From the NCBI RefSeq assembly GCF_000166775.1, contig NC_014720.1, forward strand, positions 1,296,501 through 1,360,500: a DNA stretch of 64,000 nucleotides, written 5' to 3'. Positions 16,587-25,072 of this stretch are shown one piece after another; position 1 is the first letter of the stretch, and every line of letters begins with the position of its first letter. A model generated the notes under the pieces. It saw only the letters and a list, made by a program, of their open reading frames with translations. It was not told where the DNA came from and searched no databases. A program made the translations under genes and the position numbers. The stretch is from Caldicellulosiruptor kronotskyensis 2002. Lineage in GTDB: Bacteria > Bacillota > Thermoanaerobacteria > Caldicellulosiruptorales > Caldicellulosiruptoraceae.

Positions 16587-18302
16587 TTAGTTTTCTAATT
16601 TCAAAACTCTAAAACTTGTTGGTTCTAAGTTGATTTCGTATATATTCTCATTTTGTGATACCAAAGAAGGTTTGAACTCAAAATTTCTCAAAGCATCCAT
16701 AAGTTTTTTGTCTTTTATCTTAAGGTGCACATTTACTTTACATCTATAAGGCAAGAAAGACTCTATTATAAAGGTGTCATTGCTATATGCAAAAATGGCT
16801 ATCTTTCCCTCGGCTTCAATGTAAAAATCAAAATTTTTCATAAATACCTTTCGAACTTCTGTCAAGACTTCAGGTGGGTAATTGTAAATGTCAGAATAGT
16901 TTTCGGGTACAGTCAACGTGTAAATAGTCCCTTTGCCATAAGAGTCTTTCATCAGAATAGGAAAGTTGTTTTCACCTGAGATTGCGACAATCTCTTGCCA
17001 TGACGCATTTGTCCTGTGCTCTAAGACAGGAATTAGTATTTCTTTTTTACCATATACATACTTTGAAAATGAACAGACTTCTGTTTTGATAGCAAATAAG
17101 TTTGTAAAAACCTTTTTGTCTGTTACTCTTACAGAGGTCAAATCTTCAATTCCTTTTCCCTGCATGGATTTTAAAAAACCGGAGGTCATTATTATGCCTT
17201 TCCCAGCTAAGAGATGATTTTTAAGCTTCTTAATGATACCTTTGTCATTTGTACAGTCAGCTGTGATAAAAACAATATCACTGTTTTCAGAAAAATGGGG
17301 TGTAAGTTCAAATGGTATTCCAACCATTCCTAAGTAGTCATAAATGTGGTCTTCACCGTATGAATTAAATGGATGGTAAACAGGAATTCCTATAGGATTT
17401 TCAATGTATTTACAAATCTCATCAAGATGACGCAGCTGCAGCCCAAGTGCTGGGACAAATACAGAGTTTCTCAGGCGTGAAAAGTCAAACAAGGTAATTT
17501 CTTTTGCTTTTGCAAATACAGTTAAATTTGCTTGTTCAAGATAGCTACCAATGTTGTATAGGCAGTCTAAAGCATCAAACCAGCCACCAAGGTTTTTGCC
17601 TGGCTTTAGATTTTCAAACCATCGCAAAAGTGAATAGCTTGCATACCTTGGAAGATGCTGTTGTGTATAAGCAGGGTCGCGGGTTTCTGTACCTGTATAA
17701 GTATAATCAAAAATCTCTACCTGAGTTTGAGGGTTGTAACCTGTTTCTTGATAAGACTCTATCCAATTTGGATATTTGATTATTAATTTTACATCTGGCT
17801 TAACACTTTTTGCAGCCTTTATTACATACTCTCTTGAAACCTCTGTCATTAAATTTAATCTAAATTCGCTCCAGCTAAGATTTCCTTTTGCTTTAATGCA
17901 AGATGGGCATGTGCAGGCAGTGAAGAAAAAGTCATCTAAAATGATCTCATCAAACAAAGAAGCTGTATATTGAACAATCTCTTTTAACTTGTCTAAGTGT
18001 TTTTGATTTGTGTAACAGAAAGTATTAAAGATTCTATAATAATCAAGCTCTTCATTTTCAAATATCACAGTTGCAGTAATACCACCAGAAGTTTTGATAT
18101 TTTCCCTCTCAAAAAACTCTTTAATTTTAAGCATATTCTCTCTTGGAATGGTATCTGCACCTCTGTGTGTCTCAAGATATACCTTTGAGATGTCTAAGTG
18201 TCTTTTGAAAAAATCTAAATCTTTTTCAAGTGTTTCAAGTTCCACATTTTTTAAAAATCCAGCAGGGCAGTATATTGCCAGTTTAAAGTTTTTGTATGCC
18301 AT
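16587..18302 (-). CDS. unrecognised glycosidase-like protein (TIM barrel plus glutamine-amidotransferase-like domain)
   Basis: A protein of about 571 residues that I cannot place in a named family. Residues about 1-330 look like a glycoside-hydrolase TIM barrel: AIYCPAGFL, DEIILDDFFFTACTCPSCIK with a Cys-x-Cys-x2-Cys cluster, and KLIIKYPNWIESY. Residues about 340-400 resemble the Rossmann-like trimerisation domain of beta-galactosidases (DIVFITADCTNDKGIIKKL, GKGIIMTSG). The C-terminus is beta-rich. No signal peptide is present. ATG 18302 follows AAGGAAGG; a TTG two codons upstream overlaps less well. Placement next to GH26 and GH28 genes supports a sugar-related role, but no activity should be assumed. 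Confidence 0.6.
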   Translation of the reverse strand: MAYKNFKLAIYCPAGFLKNVELETLEKDLDFFKRHLDISKVYLETHRGADTIPRENMLKIKEFFERENIKTSGGITATVIFENEELDYYRIFNTFCYTNQKHLDKLKEIVQYTASLFDEIILDDFFFTACTCPSCIKAKGNLSWSEFRLNLMTEVSREYVIKAAKSVKPDVKLIIKYPNWIESYQETGYNPQTQVEIFDYTYTGTETRDPAYTQQHLPRYASYSLLRWFENLKPGKNLGGWFDALDCLYNIGSYLEQANLTVFAKAKEITLFDFSRLRNSVFVPALGLQLRHLDEICKYIENPIGIPVYHPFNSYGEDHIYDYLGMVGIPFELTPHFSENSDIVFITADCTNDKGIIKKLKNHLLAGKGIIMTSGFLKSMQGKGIEDLTSVRVTDKKVFTNLFAIKTEVCSFSKYVYGKKEILIPVLEHRTNASWQEIVAISGENNFPILMKDSYGKGTIYTLTVPENYSDIYNYPPEVLTEVRKVFMKNFDFYIEAEGKIAIFAYSNDTFIIESFLPYRCKVNVHLKIKDKKLMDALRNFEFKPSLVSQNENIYEINLEPTSFRVLKLEN

Positions 18303-18426
18303 TTGCAAAAACCTTCCTTTCAGAATTTGAGTAAATCGATTACAAGGAATATTATACTACTTAAAATTTTCATTACAATCTTTTTTAGTTAAAATAAAAG
18401 ACAATTACTTTTTCAATAGAAATAAT

Positions 18427-18457
18427 GGACTGCCGATAGCATCAGCTCAGGCAGTCC
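18427..18457 (-). terminator. terminator of the flavin reductase-CopZ-like operon
   Basis: GGACTGCC (18427-18434) and GGCAGTCC (18450-18457) form an 8-bp perfect stem overlapping the last codons of the CopZ-like gene. ATTATTT follows on the minus strand. Confidence 0.6.
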
Positions 18458-18942
18458 TTAGTTTCTTTTCCAATTATCATAGCTTTTTCAAATGCCTCTT
18501 TTACAATATCTACACAACACTTTCCAGTAGGATTGTTTATCTCACATTTGCAATCTTTCATTGCACCAGTGATTTTACATACTTCACTGAAAGTTTCTGC
18601 ACCTTTTTTCAAAACAGCATCCATAATATCTTCTTCTGTAACCTTGCCACAATAGCATACATACTTGGGATTTGCATCTTTTTTAAGCCAGATTGGTACC
18701 TTTAACTGATATTTGTAAAAAACATTTTCGCCTTTATAATATCCTACATCACACTCTGGGTTTGTGCACAAAAAATAATCTTCGTTTCCTACTTGGGACA
18801 AATACTCATCTAAAACTATATGCTTTACAGTAAAGTTCTTGACAAGCATTCCCTGGTGCTTACAAATAGGACAAACTTGAGAAAAATGTTCGATAGAGGT
18901 GCTTTCGCAGCATGAGCAACTTAAATTTGTACAGCAATTCAC
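18442..18942 (-). CDS. CopZ-family iron-sulfur/zinc protein
   Basis: A 166-residue cysteine-rich protein. The N-terminus carries CCTNLSCSCC, then a zinc-ribbon-like CPICKHQG with a later CTNPECDVGYY. The C-terminal part is a BFD-like [2Fe-2S] domain: VCYCGKVTEEDI, then CKCEINNPTGKCC. This arrangement is that of the N-terminal domain of CopZ-type proteins, which lack the copper-binding MxCxxC fold here. The gene starts with GTG, 3 bp after the flavin reductase stop, with its SD inside the previous gene. Pairing with a flavin reductase suggests an electron-transfer or metal-handling role. The exact function is uncertain. Confidence 0.75.
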   Translation of the reverse strand: MNCCTNLSCSCCESTSIEHFSQVCPICKHQGMLVKNFTVKHIVLDEYLSQVGNEDYFLCTNPECDVGYYKGENVFYKYQLKVPIWLKKDANPKYVCYCGKVTEEDIMDAVLKKGAETFSEVCKITGAMKDCKCEINNPTGKCCVDIVKEAFEKAMIIGKETKDCLS

Positions 18943-18945
18943 TTT

Positions 18946-19458
18946 CTATCTCTCCTTCTTTAGAACTTTTACAATCTCTCCAATAAACATTCTATGATAA
19001 TCTTTTGCAGGGTAATAGTTGTCAATGCTTTTATCAAGGAAATTCTCAGGGATTATGTCTTGAAAATAAATCTTTTTGCAAACCAAAACAAGGTTAGCCT
19101 CGTCAAAAAACACTGTTTTGAACTCTTCATCTTCTTTAGGGGTGAGCTTTGCCATCTCAACCTTATTAACATCTTTGCCAGAATATTTCCCACAAATTTC
19201 AAGAGCTGATCTATACTCCTTATCAAAAAACGAAAGTGTAAAGAATTCATTTTCTTCAACAAACTTTCTTGTAAACCTCTGGGGTCTTATTACACAAAAG
19301 GCAACAGGCTTTTCCCAAATATAGCCAAGGCTTCCCCAGCTTGCAGTCATTGTGTTAAATGATTTGATGTTCCCTGCTGTAATGAGCATCCACTCTTTTC
19401 CAATTAGAGTAAAGGGATTAAAATTGAGGTCTTCAATTTTGACCATTTTGTGTGCCAT
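18946..19458 (-). CDS. flavin reductase-like FMN-binding protein
   Basis: A 170-residue protein of the flavin-reductase-like (split-barrel) family: FNPFTLIGKEWMLITAG, NTMTASWGSLGYIWEKP and VIRPQRFTRKFVEENEFFTL. These bind FMN and use NAD(P)H or act as small flavoproteins. GAGGTGA precedes ATG 19458 at normal spacing. It is the first gene of a two-gene unit with the CopZ-like protein and is divergent from the iron-transport operon, separated by 358 bp. The natural electron partner is unknown. Confidence 0.85.
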   Translation of the reverse strand: MAHKMVKIEDLNFNPFTLIGKEWMLITAGNIKSFNTMTASWGSLGYIWEKPVAFCVIRPQRFTRKFVEENEFFTLSFFDKEYRSALEICGKYSGKDVNKVEMAKLTPKEDEEFKTVFFDEANLVLVCKKIYFQDIIPENFLDKSIDNYYPAKDYHRMFIGEIVKVLKKER

Positions 19459-19816
19459 GAAAAATCACCTCGATAGAAATTTTGAAATTCTTAGGAGTTT
19501 TGGATTGTCCTCTAAAACTTAAATATACTACAATGAATTTTAGTTTTCAAAGCATATCGCCCTCAAAATTCGGTAAATATATGAATTATAACTATCTTCT
19601 TTATTAAATGTATTAAATATTTTGTAATGATAAAAGAATAAAAGTACAATAGTGATTAATGAAAGAGATGCAGTTTCAAATATTCTTCTTGACCAAGAAA
19701 GAAAAATCTGTTATTATATAATTGAAAATGATTTTCAATTAACACAAAATATCAATTACAAATTGTTTTCAAAAAACAAAGAGTACTATGTTGAATATCA
19801 TGAGAGGTGATCAGCT
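19459..19816. promoter_or_regulatory. divergent intergenic region; feo promoter
   Basis: No gene is seen here. The feo-proximal end has TTGACC (19689-19694), a 17-bp spacer and TATTAT (19712-19717), followed immediately by the Fur-like palindrome. The other half presumably contains the flavin reductase promoter, for which I see only A+T-rich sequence with no convincing pair of hexamers. Confidence 0.5.
19720..19740. promoter_or_regulatory. Fur-box-like operator before feoA
   Basis: A perfect 21-bp palindrome with 10-bp arms (AATTGAAAAT / ATTTTCAATT) around a central G. It contains the GAAAATGATTTTC core typical of Fur-family boxes. It directly abuts the -10 of the feo promoter, a position where a bound repressor would block transcription. 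It is the only such site seen before the ferrous iron transport genes. Confidence 0.8.
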
Positions 19817-20038
19817 TTGACGCTGGATATGATTTCAAAAGACAAGGAAGTTATAATAAAGAGCATAAAAAGCAAAACCGCACGTGTGTATGCTTTGAGA
19901 TTTGGTATAAATGAAGGAAGCAAAGTAAAATGTGTAGCTAAAATAAATAATGGTCCTATTATTCTCAGGAAAAATCACCAAGAGATTGCAATAGGAAACG
20001 GTCTTGCTAAGCAAATTGAAGTTGAGACTCAAAAGTAG
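19817..20038 (+). CDS. feoA: FeoA ferrous iron transport protein A
   Basis: A 73-residue SH3-like FeoA domain, normal length for the family, with VYALRFGINEGSKVKCVAKI and the C-terminal EIAIGNGLAKQIEVE. FeoA is a small cytoplasmic protein that works with FeoB in Fe2+ uptake. The start is TTG 19817, six bases after GAGGTGA. The Fur-like box upstream and feoB immediately downstream support the call. Iron repression is likely. Confidence 0.9.
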   Translation: MTLDMISKDKEVIIKSIKSKTARVYALRFGINEGSKVKCVAKINNGPIILRKNHQEIAIGNGLAKQIEVETQK

Positions 20039-20055
20039 AAAGGGGCTTGATACAT

Positions 20056-21879
20056 TTGAACTGTCACTGTGTTCAAGAGATGCTAAATATTCCAGATGAC
20101 AAAGAGGTAATAGCACTTGTTGGAAATCCTAATGTTGGAAAGTCAGTTATTTTCAATAGATTGACAGGAAGATATGTAGAAGTTTCAAACTATCCTGGCA
20201 CAACTGTAGATGTTAATTATGGATTTTACAAGGATTATGTTATTGTCGACACACCAGGCGTTTATGGAATTTCTTCTTTCAATGATGAAGAAATTGTAAC
20301 GCGTGATATTGTGCTGAATACTCAAAAGGTTATAAATGTGGTTGACAGTGTTCATCTTGACAGAGATTTATTCTTAACACAGCAGCTTATTGATTACCAA
20401 AAAGAAGTCATAGTTGTGCTTAACATGGTTGATGAGGTTGAGAAAAACAATATCACAATTGACATAGACAAACTAAAAGAAAGCCTTGGTGTTGAAGTGA
20501 TAGTAACATCTGCAAGCAAAGGAATTGGTATTGACAAGTTGAGAGAAGCCATAGACAAAAATCTTTTTAAAAAGGGCAAAATCACACCTAATTTAGAAAA
20601 GATTTTAGAATCTGAAGGAAAGAAATTTTCTTGGGAAAGCCTTGCCGAAGCTGAAAATGTATTCAGTTCATCAGTATCTGAACTTCAAGAAAAGATATAC
20701 GCTTTGAGGCGCACCTATGTGGATGAGATATTCAATAAAACTGTCAAGTTTGATACCAAAAACCTTGAGTTTAAAAACAAACTAAGTCGAATTCTTATAA
20801 ATCCAGTCACGGGAATTCCTATTTTATTTGCCACTTTGTATATTATGTATTATTTTATGGGAGTACTTGTTGCACAAAAACTGGTTGACTTTACTATGAA
20901 TACAGTAATGGGAGAATATTATCTTAGCTATGTAAAAGGTATTATAGAAAAGTTTGTTTCAAATACATTTTTAGAAAAGATTATTGTTGGCAATTATGGA
21001 ATACTTTCTATGTTTCCAATCATCTTTTTGGGATTGCTATTTCCCCTTGTTATAGCTTTCTACCTTTTTATGAGTATATTAGAAGACAGCGGTTATCTTC
21101 CCAGAATTGCAGCGCTTGTTGACAGAGTGTTCAATAAAATAGGTTTAAATGGAAGGGCGATAATTCCTATAATTTTGGGATTTGGCTGTGTTACAATGGC
21201 AACAATGACAACAAGAATATTAGGGTCAAAAAGAGAAAGGATCATTACTATGTTTTTGCTGGGACTCACAATACCATGCTCTGCTCAGCTTGGGATAATC
21301 AGTGGGCTTATTTCAAGACTTGGCTTTTGGTATCTTGTTGCTTATATTTTGATAATTGGATTTATTTTTGGACTTGTGGGCAGAATATTAAACAAAATTA
21401 TAAAGGGTGAATCAACATCGCTTTTTATAGATCTCCCAACTTTGAGAATTCCTCAGCCTTCTAATGTTTTGAAAAAGACCTATTATAAATCAAAAGGATT
21501 TTTGGTAGAGGCTTTTCCGATCTTTGTTGCAGCAACGCTTGTGCTTGGATTTTTGGATGCAACAAACCTTCTTCATGCTATAGAAAATTTTGCACAGCCG
21601 GTTGTTACAGGATTCTTAAAGCTGCCAAAGGAGATAACCGAGGTGTTTATCCTGAGCATAATAAGACGTGACTATGGAGCTGCAGGACTTGTGACAATTC
21701 CAACTACAAAAGGTCAGATGTTTGTTGCGCTTGTAACAACAACATTGTTTGTCCCTTGTATTACTTCTTTTGCTATGATGACAAAAGAAAACGGGCTTAA
21801 ATATTCAGTTTTTGTATGGATTTCATCCGCTGTGATTGCGATTTTAGTGGGAGGGGTTCTTGCACATATAGTACTTTAA
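20056..21879 (+). CDS. feoB: FeoB ferrous iron transporter, GTPase-permease
   Basis: A protein of about 607 residues. The N-terminal G domain carries G1 GNPNVGKSVIFN, G2 YPGTTVD, G3 DTPG and G4 NMVDE. A helical linker and a polytopic membrane core follow with two Gate-like regions, including LGFGCVTMATMTTR and IPCSAQLG. FeoB imports Fe2+ across the cytoplasmic membrane. I chose TTG 20056 because AAAGGGG lies about 10 nt upstream; TTG 20047 is almost on top of that SD. It is slightly shorter than the roughly 700-residue enterobacterial proteins. It is followed by a small zinc-ribbon gene and a Fur-family gene. Confidence 0.93.
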   Translation: MNCHCVQEMLNIPDDKEVIALVGNPNVGKSVIFNRLTGRYVEVSNYPGTTVDVNYGFYKDYVIVDTPGVYGISSFNDEEIVTRDIVLNTQKVINVVDSVHLDRDLFLTQQLIDYQKEVIVVLNMVDEVEKNNITIDIDKLKESLGVEVIVTSASKGIGIDKLREAIDKNLFKKGKITPNLEKILESEGKKFSWESLAEAENVFSSSVSELQEKIYALRRTYVDEIFNKTVKFDTKNLEFKNKLSRILINPVTGIPILFATLYIMYYFMGVLVAQKLVDFTMNTVMGEYYLSYVKGIIEKFVSNTFLEKIIVGNYGILSMFPIIFLGLLFPLVIAFYLFMSILEDSGYLPRIAALVDRVFNKIGLNGRAIIPIILGFGCVTMATMTTRILGSKRERIITMFLLGLTIPCSAQLGIISGLISRLGFWYLVAYILIIGFIFGLVGRILNKIIKGESTSLFIDLPTLRIPQPSNVLKKTYYKSKGFLVEAFPIFVAATLVLGFLDATNLLHAIENFAQPVVTGFLKLPKEITEVFILSIIRRDYGAAGLVTIPTTKGQMFVALVTTTLFVPCITSFAMMTKENGLKYSVFVWISSAVIAILVGGVLAHIVL

Positions 21880-21916
21880 AGATTCAGTCCAAAACAAAAG
21901 GGAGAGTGTTTTTGTG

Positions 21917-22060
21917 ATGAAAGTAAAATGTCCTGTGTGCGGTTATGAGGTGGATATTTCAAACAGAAAATGTCCGCGGTGTAACGCATCTTTGTTTGAA
22001 GCGTTTAAGTGTTCAGGAAATTGCAGAAGCTGCAAAAAGAACTGTTCAATGAAGTCTTGA
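21917..22060 (+). CDS. small Cys-rich zinc-ribbon protein in the feo operon
   Basis: A 47-residue protein with four CxxC-like pairs: CPVC, CPRC, and CSGNCRSCKKNC at the C-terminus. The first two form a classic zinc ribbon (CPVCGYE...CPRCNAS). The last cluster could bind a second metal. The start ATG 21917 (or GTG 21914) follows a GGGAGAG SD, 37 bp after feoB. Its place right behind feoB suggests a metal-handling or FeoB accessory role, similar in position to other small Cys-rich Feo-associated proteins, but it has no recognised family. Confidence 0.75.
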   Translation: MKVKCPVCGYEVDISNRKCPRCNASLFEAFKCSGNCRSCKKNCSMKS

Positions 22061-22132
22061 CATCTAAGCTTTTGAGAGAATAAAATGTATATCATAAATA
22101 AATTACAAATTATAAATTGATGTTGCGGAGCA

Positions 22133-22588
22133 GTGATATTCAGAATGAAAAAAGATCAGTTGGAAGAAATAAAAGATCAGCTTAAGCAAAAAGGTTATAA
22201 ACTCACAACCCAAAGAAGAATAATATTAGATTCAATTCTTGACAATCAAGACAAACATTTGAGTATTGAAGAGATTTACAAGATAGTAAAAGAGAAGATG
22301 CCAGAGATTGGACTTGCAACAGTATACAGGACAATAATGCTTTTGAATGATTTAAAAGTTCTTAACAAGATTGACCTTGACGATGGGTGTTCACGTTTTG
22401 AACTTTCAAATAACGAAGATTCTCACAATCATCATCACTTGATATGTATAAAATGTGGTAAAGTGGAAGAAGCAGAAGATGATTTGCTTGAAAGTTTAGA
22501 AGAACAAATAGAAAAAGAAAGAGGCTTTAAAGTTGTTAATCACATAGTTAAGTTCTATGGTATATGTAAAGACTGCAAAAAGGAATGA
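22133..22588 (+). CDS. Fur-family metal-responsive repressor
   Basis: A 151-residue Fur-family protein. The N-terminal winged helix contains YKLTTQRRIILDSILDN and GLATVYRTIMLLNDLKVL. The C-terminal dimerisation domain has SHNHHHLICIKCGKVEE and a closing CKDCKKE, giving a CxxC...CxxC structural zinc site and metal-sensing histidines. It may be Fur, PerR or Zur; position downstream of feoAB and the Fur-like box favour iron sensing. The start is uncertain: GTG 22133 is only 2 nt from GGAG, whereas ATG 22145 is 14 nt away. A terminator follows. Confidence 0.9.
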   Translation: MIFRMKKDQLEEIKDQLKQKGYKLTTQRRIILDSILDNQDKHLSIEEIYKIVKEKMPEIGLATVYRTIMLLNDLKVLNKIDLDDGCSRFELSNNEDSHNHHHLICIKCGKVEEAEDDLLESLEEQIEKERGFKVVNHIVKFYGICKDCKKE

Positions 22589-22619
22589 GAAGATACTTCT
22601 TCTCATTCCTTTGTTTTTA
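22579..22619. terminator. bidirectional terminator between fur-like and CBM-like genes
   Basis: AAAGGAATGAGAAG (22579-22592) pairs with CTTCTCATTCCTTT (22599-22612): a 14-bp perfect stem with a 6-nt loop, then TTGTTTTT. It overlaps the 3' ends of both convergent genes. Confidence 0.85.
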
Positions 22620-22908
22620 TACTTATCTTATAAAAATTACCATTATTATCATCGAAATTTTCAAACTTGTCTTTGAATGCAATAAATAAAAAACCACTTT
22701 TAATCAAAGGTAATACTGCTATATATTCGCCATTTTTCTTTACCATTTTAATTTCGTAAGTTTTCCCTTCAACAAATTCATTTCCAAACCCAAATTTAAG
22801 ATAAATATCTTTCTCAAGACCGTCCAGTAAAATACCATTATTATAAGTTATTATCAATTTATCACCTGCTACAGGCTGTTGTGGGTAAAATTTAAAAGGC
22901 AGTTGCAT
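22603..22908 (-). CDS. small carbohydrate-binding-module-like protein
   Basis: A 101-residue single beta-sandwich domain: VAGDKLIITYNNGILL, then YLKFGFGNEF, MVKKNGEYIAVLPL, FLFIAFKD and NFDDNNGNFYKI. The GFG...FAFKD...DNNG pattern resembles CBM25-type starch-binding modules. No signal peptide and no enzyme domain are present, so it would be a free cytoplasmic module, perhaps glycogen-associated. Assignment to the family is by visual resemblance only. It is followed, 22 bp upstream in the same direction, by the SleB-like hydrolase. Confidence 0.6.
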   Translation of the reverse strand: MQLPFKFYPQQPVAGDKLIITYNNGILLDGLEKDIYLKFGFGNEFVEGKTYEIKMVKKNGEYIAVLPLIKSGFLFIAFKDKFENFDDNNGNFYKISIKTKE

Positions 22909-22930
22909 CTTGTAATTGATTCACCTTCCT

Positions 22931-23608
22931 TTACCTTGCGAATACATGATTGCCTATGACAGCTACAATTGGTCTGCTCCAAATCCATTTATTTGTAGTT
23001 TTTGCAGGGTTGAAAAAGTAAATTGCGCCACCTGTTGGGTCCCAGCCATTTAGTGCATCCCTTGCAGCATTTATTGCTGATACTGTCGGCGAAAGGTTTA
23101 TCTGGCCGTTTGCTACAGACTCAAAAGCCCCTGGTTGATAGATTACACCTGCTATTGAATTTGGAAAGCTTGGATGTCTTACTCTATTTAGCACCACTGC
23201 TCCTACTGCAACTTGTCCGACATAAGGTTCTCCCCGCGCTTCTGCGCTGATAAGATGAGCAAGAAGGTTGAGGTCTGAGCTGTACGATGAACGTGTTGTT
23301 GTGACAATTCCAAGTGCCCTGAGAGTTTCGCTTCCTGCAATTCCATCTACTTTAAGGCCGTTTTTTGCTTGAAAATATCTTACTGCCATATATGTTTTAT
23401 ATCCATAAATACCGTCAATTGGCCCATCGTAATATCCCCACTGCTTAAGTCTTTTTTGGATTTCAATAACTTCTGGTCCTGTAGAGCCATAGTATGAAAG
23501 AATAATAGGAGAAAGAGCATATTTGAATTTAAGGTGTTGATAGTTTGCTATAGTATATACGCTCAAACTCAAAAGTATTAGTAGTATTAATGCTTTTATA
23601 AACCTCAT
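22931..23608 (-). CDS. sleB: SleB-like cell-wall hydrolase with peptidoglycan-binding domain
   Basis: A 225-residue protein. The N-terminal signal or anchor segment is at about residues 4-22. A peptidoglycan-binding domain follows at about 43-97 (VIEIQKRLKQWGYYDGPIDG, GLKVDGIAGSETLRALG), then a Hydrolase_2/SleB domain (LLAHLISAEARGEPYVGQVA with the catalytic glutamate, through FFNPAKTTNKWIW). SleB is a spore cortex-lytic enzyme in spore formers, but related proteins act in vegetative wall turnover. The gene is divergent from the dacF-like gene, another wall enzyme. Confidence 0.87.
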   Translation of the reverse strand: MRFIKALILLILLSLSVYTIANYQHLKFKYALSPIILSYYGSTGPEVIEIQKRLKQWGYYDGPIDGIYGYKTYMAVRYFQAKNGLKVDGIAGSETLRALGIVTTTRSSYSSDLNLLAHLISAEARGEPYVGQVAVGAVVLNRVRHPSFPNSIAGVIYQPGAFESVANGQINLSPTVSAINAARDALNGWDPTGGAIYFFNPAKTTNKWIWSRPIVAVIGNHVFAR

Positions 23609-23764
23609 TTATCATCACCCCATGCAGTTTAATTCACTCTGCAAAAAGATTTTACAAATAGTATTATGCATCTAAATTTTTGAGAATATGTATAATGAAT
23701 AACCTAAGCTGAATGTGCAGATAATTTAAAAGTAGGAGAATTAAAGAATTGGGGTGATGGCAAG

Positions 23765-24925
23765 GTGAGAAAGGCAATAGCAATTTTAATTTTGATTTTC
23801 CTACTCTTTGGAAATTCACATATTGGTTGTAAGAAGGTATTTGGCGAGTCCCTTCAAACCCAAACACCGTCCTTAGAAATTTCAGCAAAATCAGCAATAC
23901 TTGTTGACTTTGACACAGGAAAGATTCTTTACGAAAAGAACTCACATGAAAAACTTCCTCCAGCGTCGATCACCAAGATAATGACTATGATTTTGATATG
24001 TGAAGCAATAGAAAAAGGTAAGATAAAACTTTCTGACAAAGTTGTCGCAAGTCAAAACGCATCAAGTCTTGGAGGGTCTCAAGTTTATCTTAAAGAAAAT
24101 GAAGAGATGACAGTTGAAGAGCTTTTAAAATCAATTGCAATTGCCTCGGCAAATGATGCATGCGTTGCACTTGCAGAGCACATTGCAGGAAGCGTCCAAG
24201 AATTTGTTTATATGATGAACAAAAAAGCAAAAGAATTTGGAATGCTCGACACAAACTTTGTAAATCCATACGGCCTTGATGCTGAGAATCATTATACCAG
24301 CGCATATGATGTTGCAATAATGTCAAGAGAGCTTTTAAAACACAAGATCATCAGAAAATACCTTACAACATGGGTAGATACCATAAGGGAAGGCAAGTTT
24401 GGCCTTACAAATACAAACAAGCTTGTAAGGTTTTATAGAGGATGTACAGGTGTCAAAACAGGTTCTACCGACAAAGCTAAGTTTTGTGTATCAGCATCAG
24501 CTTTGAGAAATGGCCTTCATTTAATTGCGGTTATAATGGGAGCACCAGACAGCAAAACAAGGTTTAATGAGGCCACAAAGCTTTTGGATTGGGGTTTTGC
24601 AAATTTTTCAATGTACAGCCCTTATTCTAAAGGATATTGTTTTGGGAAGGTAAAGGTGAAAAATGGAATTGAGAAAGAAGTAGAAGCAGTTTTGAGCACA
24701 GATGTCAAGCTTATTGTTAAAAAAGGTGATGAAAGTACAGTTGAGTCAAAAGTGGCATTGCCTCAGCAAATATCAGCACCTGTGAAAACTGGACAGAAGA
24801 TTGGAAAATTAGAACTATGGCAAGAAGGGAAATTGCTGGGCGTGTATGACTTAATTGCTAAGAAGGATGTCCAAAAGAGAAATCTTTTTGATATTTTCCG
24901 CATGCTTTTTAGGCTTGAAAGCTGA
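23765..24925 (+). CDS. dacF: D-alanyl-D-alanine carboxypeptidase (DacF/PBP5 type)
   Basis: A 386-residue low-molecular-weight penicillin-binding protein. A signal peptide occupies about residues 3-28. The active-site motifs are S68-I-T-K71, S128-A-N130 and K231-T-G233. The C-terminal beta domain (from about 285) ends in an amphipathic tail like that of membrane-associated DacA/DacF. The enzyme trims the terminal D-alanine of peptidoglycan stem peptides. The start is GTG 23765 after GGGGTGATGG. It is divergent from the SleB-like gene with 156 bp between them, which should hold both promoters. Confidence 0.92.
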   Translation: MRKAIAILILIFLLFGNSHIGCKKVFGESLQTQTPSLEISAKSAILVDFDTGKILYEKNSHEKLPPASITKIMTMILICEAIEKGKIKLSDKVVASQNASSLGGSQVYLKENEEMTVEELLKSIAIASANDACVALAEHIAGSVQEFVYMMNKKAKEFGMLDTNFVNPYGLDAENHYTSAYDVAIMSRELLKHKIIRKYLTTWVDTIREGKFGLTNTNKLVRFYRGCTGVKTGSTDKAKFCVSASALRNGLHLIAVIMGAPDSKTRFNEATKLLDWGFANFSMYSPYSKGYCFGKVKVKNGIEKEVEAVLSTDVKLIVKKGDESTVESKVALPQQISAPVKTGQKIGKLELWQEGKLLGVYDLIAKKDVQKRNLFDIFRMLFRLES

Positions 24926-24941
24926 TCTTGAAAAAATAAAA

Positions 24942-25020
24942 TGGTCGGGGCGACTGGACTTGAACCAGCGAACCTCTAGCACCCCAAGCTAGCGCTCTAA
25001 CCAAACTGAGCTACGCCCCG
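24942..25020 (-). tRNA. tRNA-Pro (anticodon GGG)
   Basis: A full cloverleaf is visible on the minus strand: acceptor CGGGGCG/CGCCCCG, D-arm GCTC...GAGC, anticodon stem CTAGC/GCTAG with loop TTGGGGT (anticodon GGG), variable loop AGGTTC, T-arm with TTCAAGT, discriminator A and encoded CCA. Length is 79 nt. Confidence 0.95.
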
Positions 25021-25043
25021 ACCTCTTGTTATTTACATCATCA

Positions 25044-25072
25044 ATTATATTCTAATTTTTTTAATATTTCAA
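25044..25072 (-). promoter_or_regulatory. promoter of tRNA-Pro
   Basis: On the minus strand TTGAAA (25067-25072) and TATAAT (25044-25049) are 17 bp apart, 24 bp before the tRNA. The -35 and spacer overlap the last codons of the glycosyltransferase gene. Confidence 0.7.
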
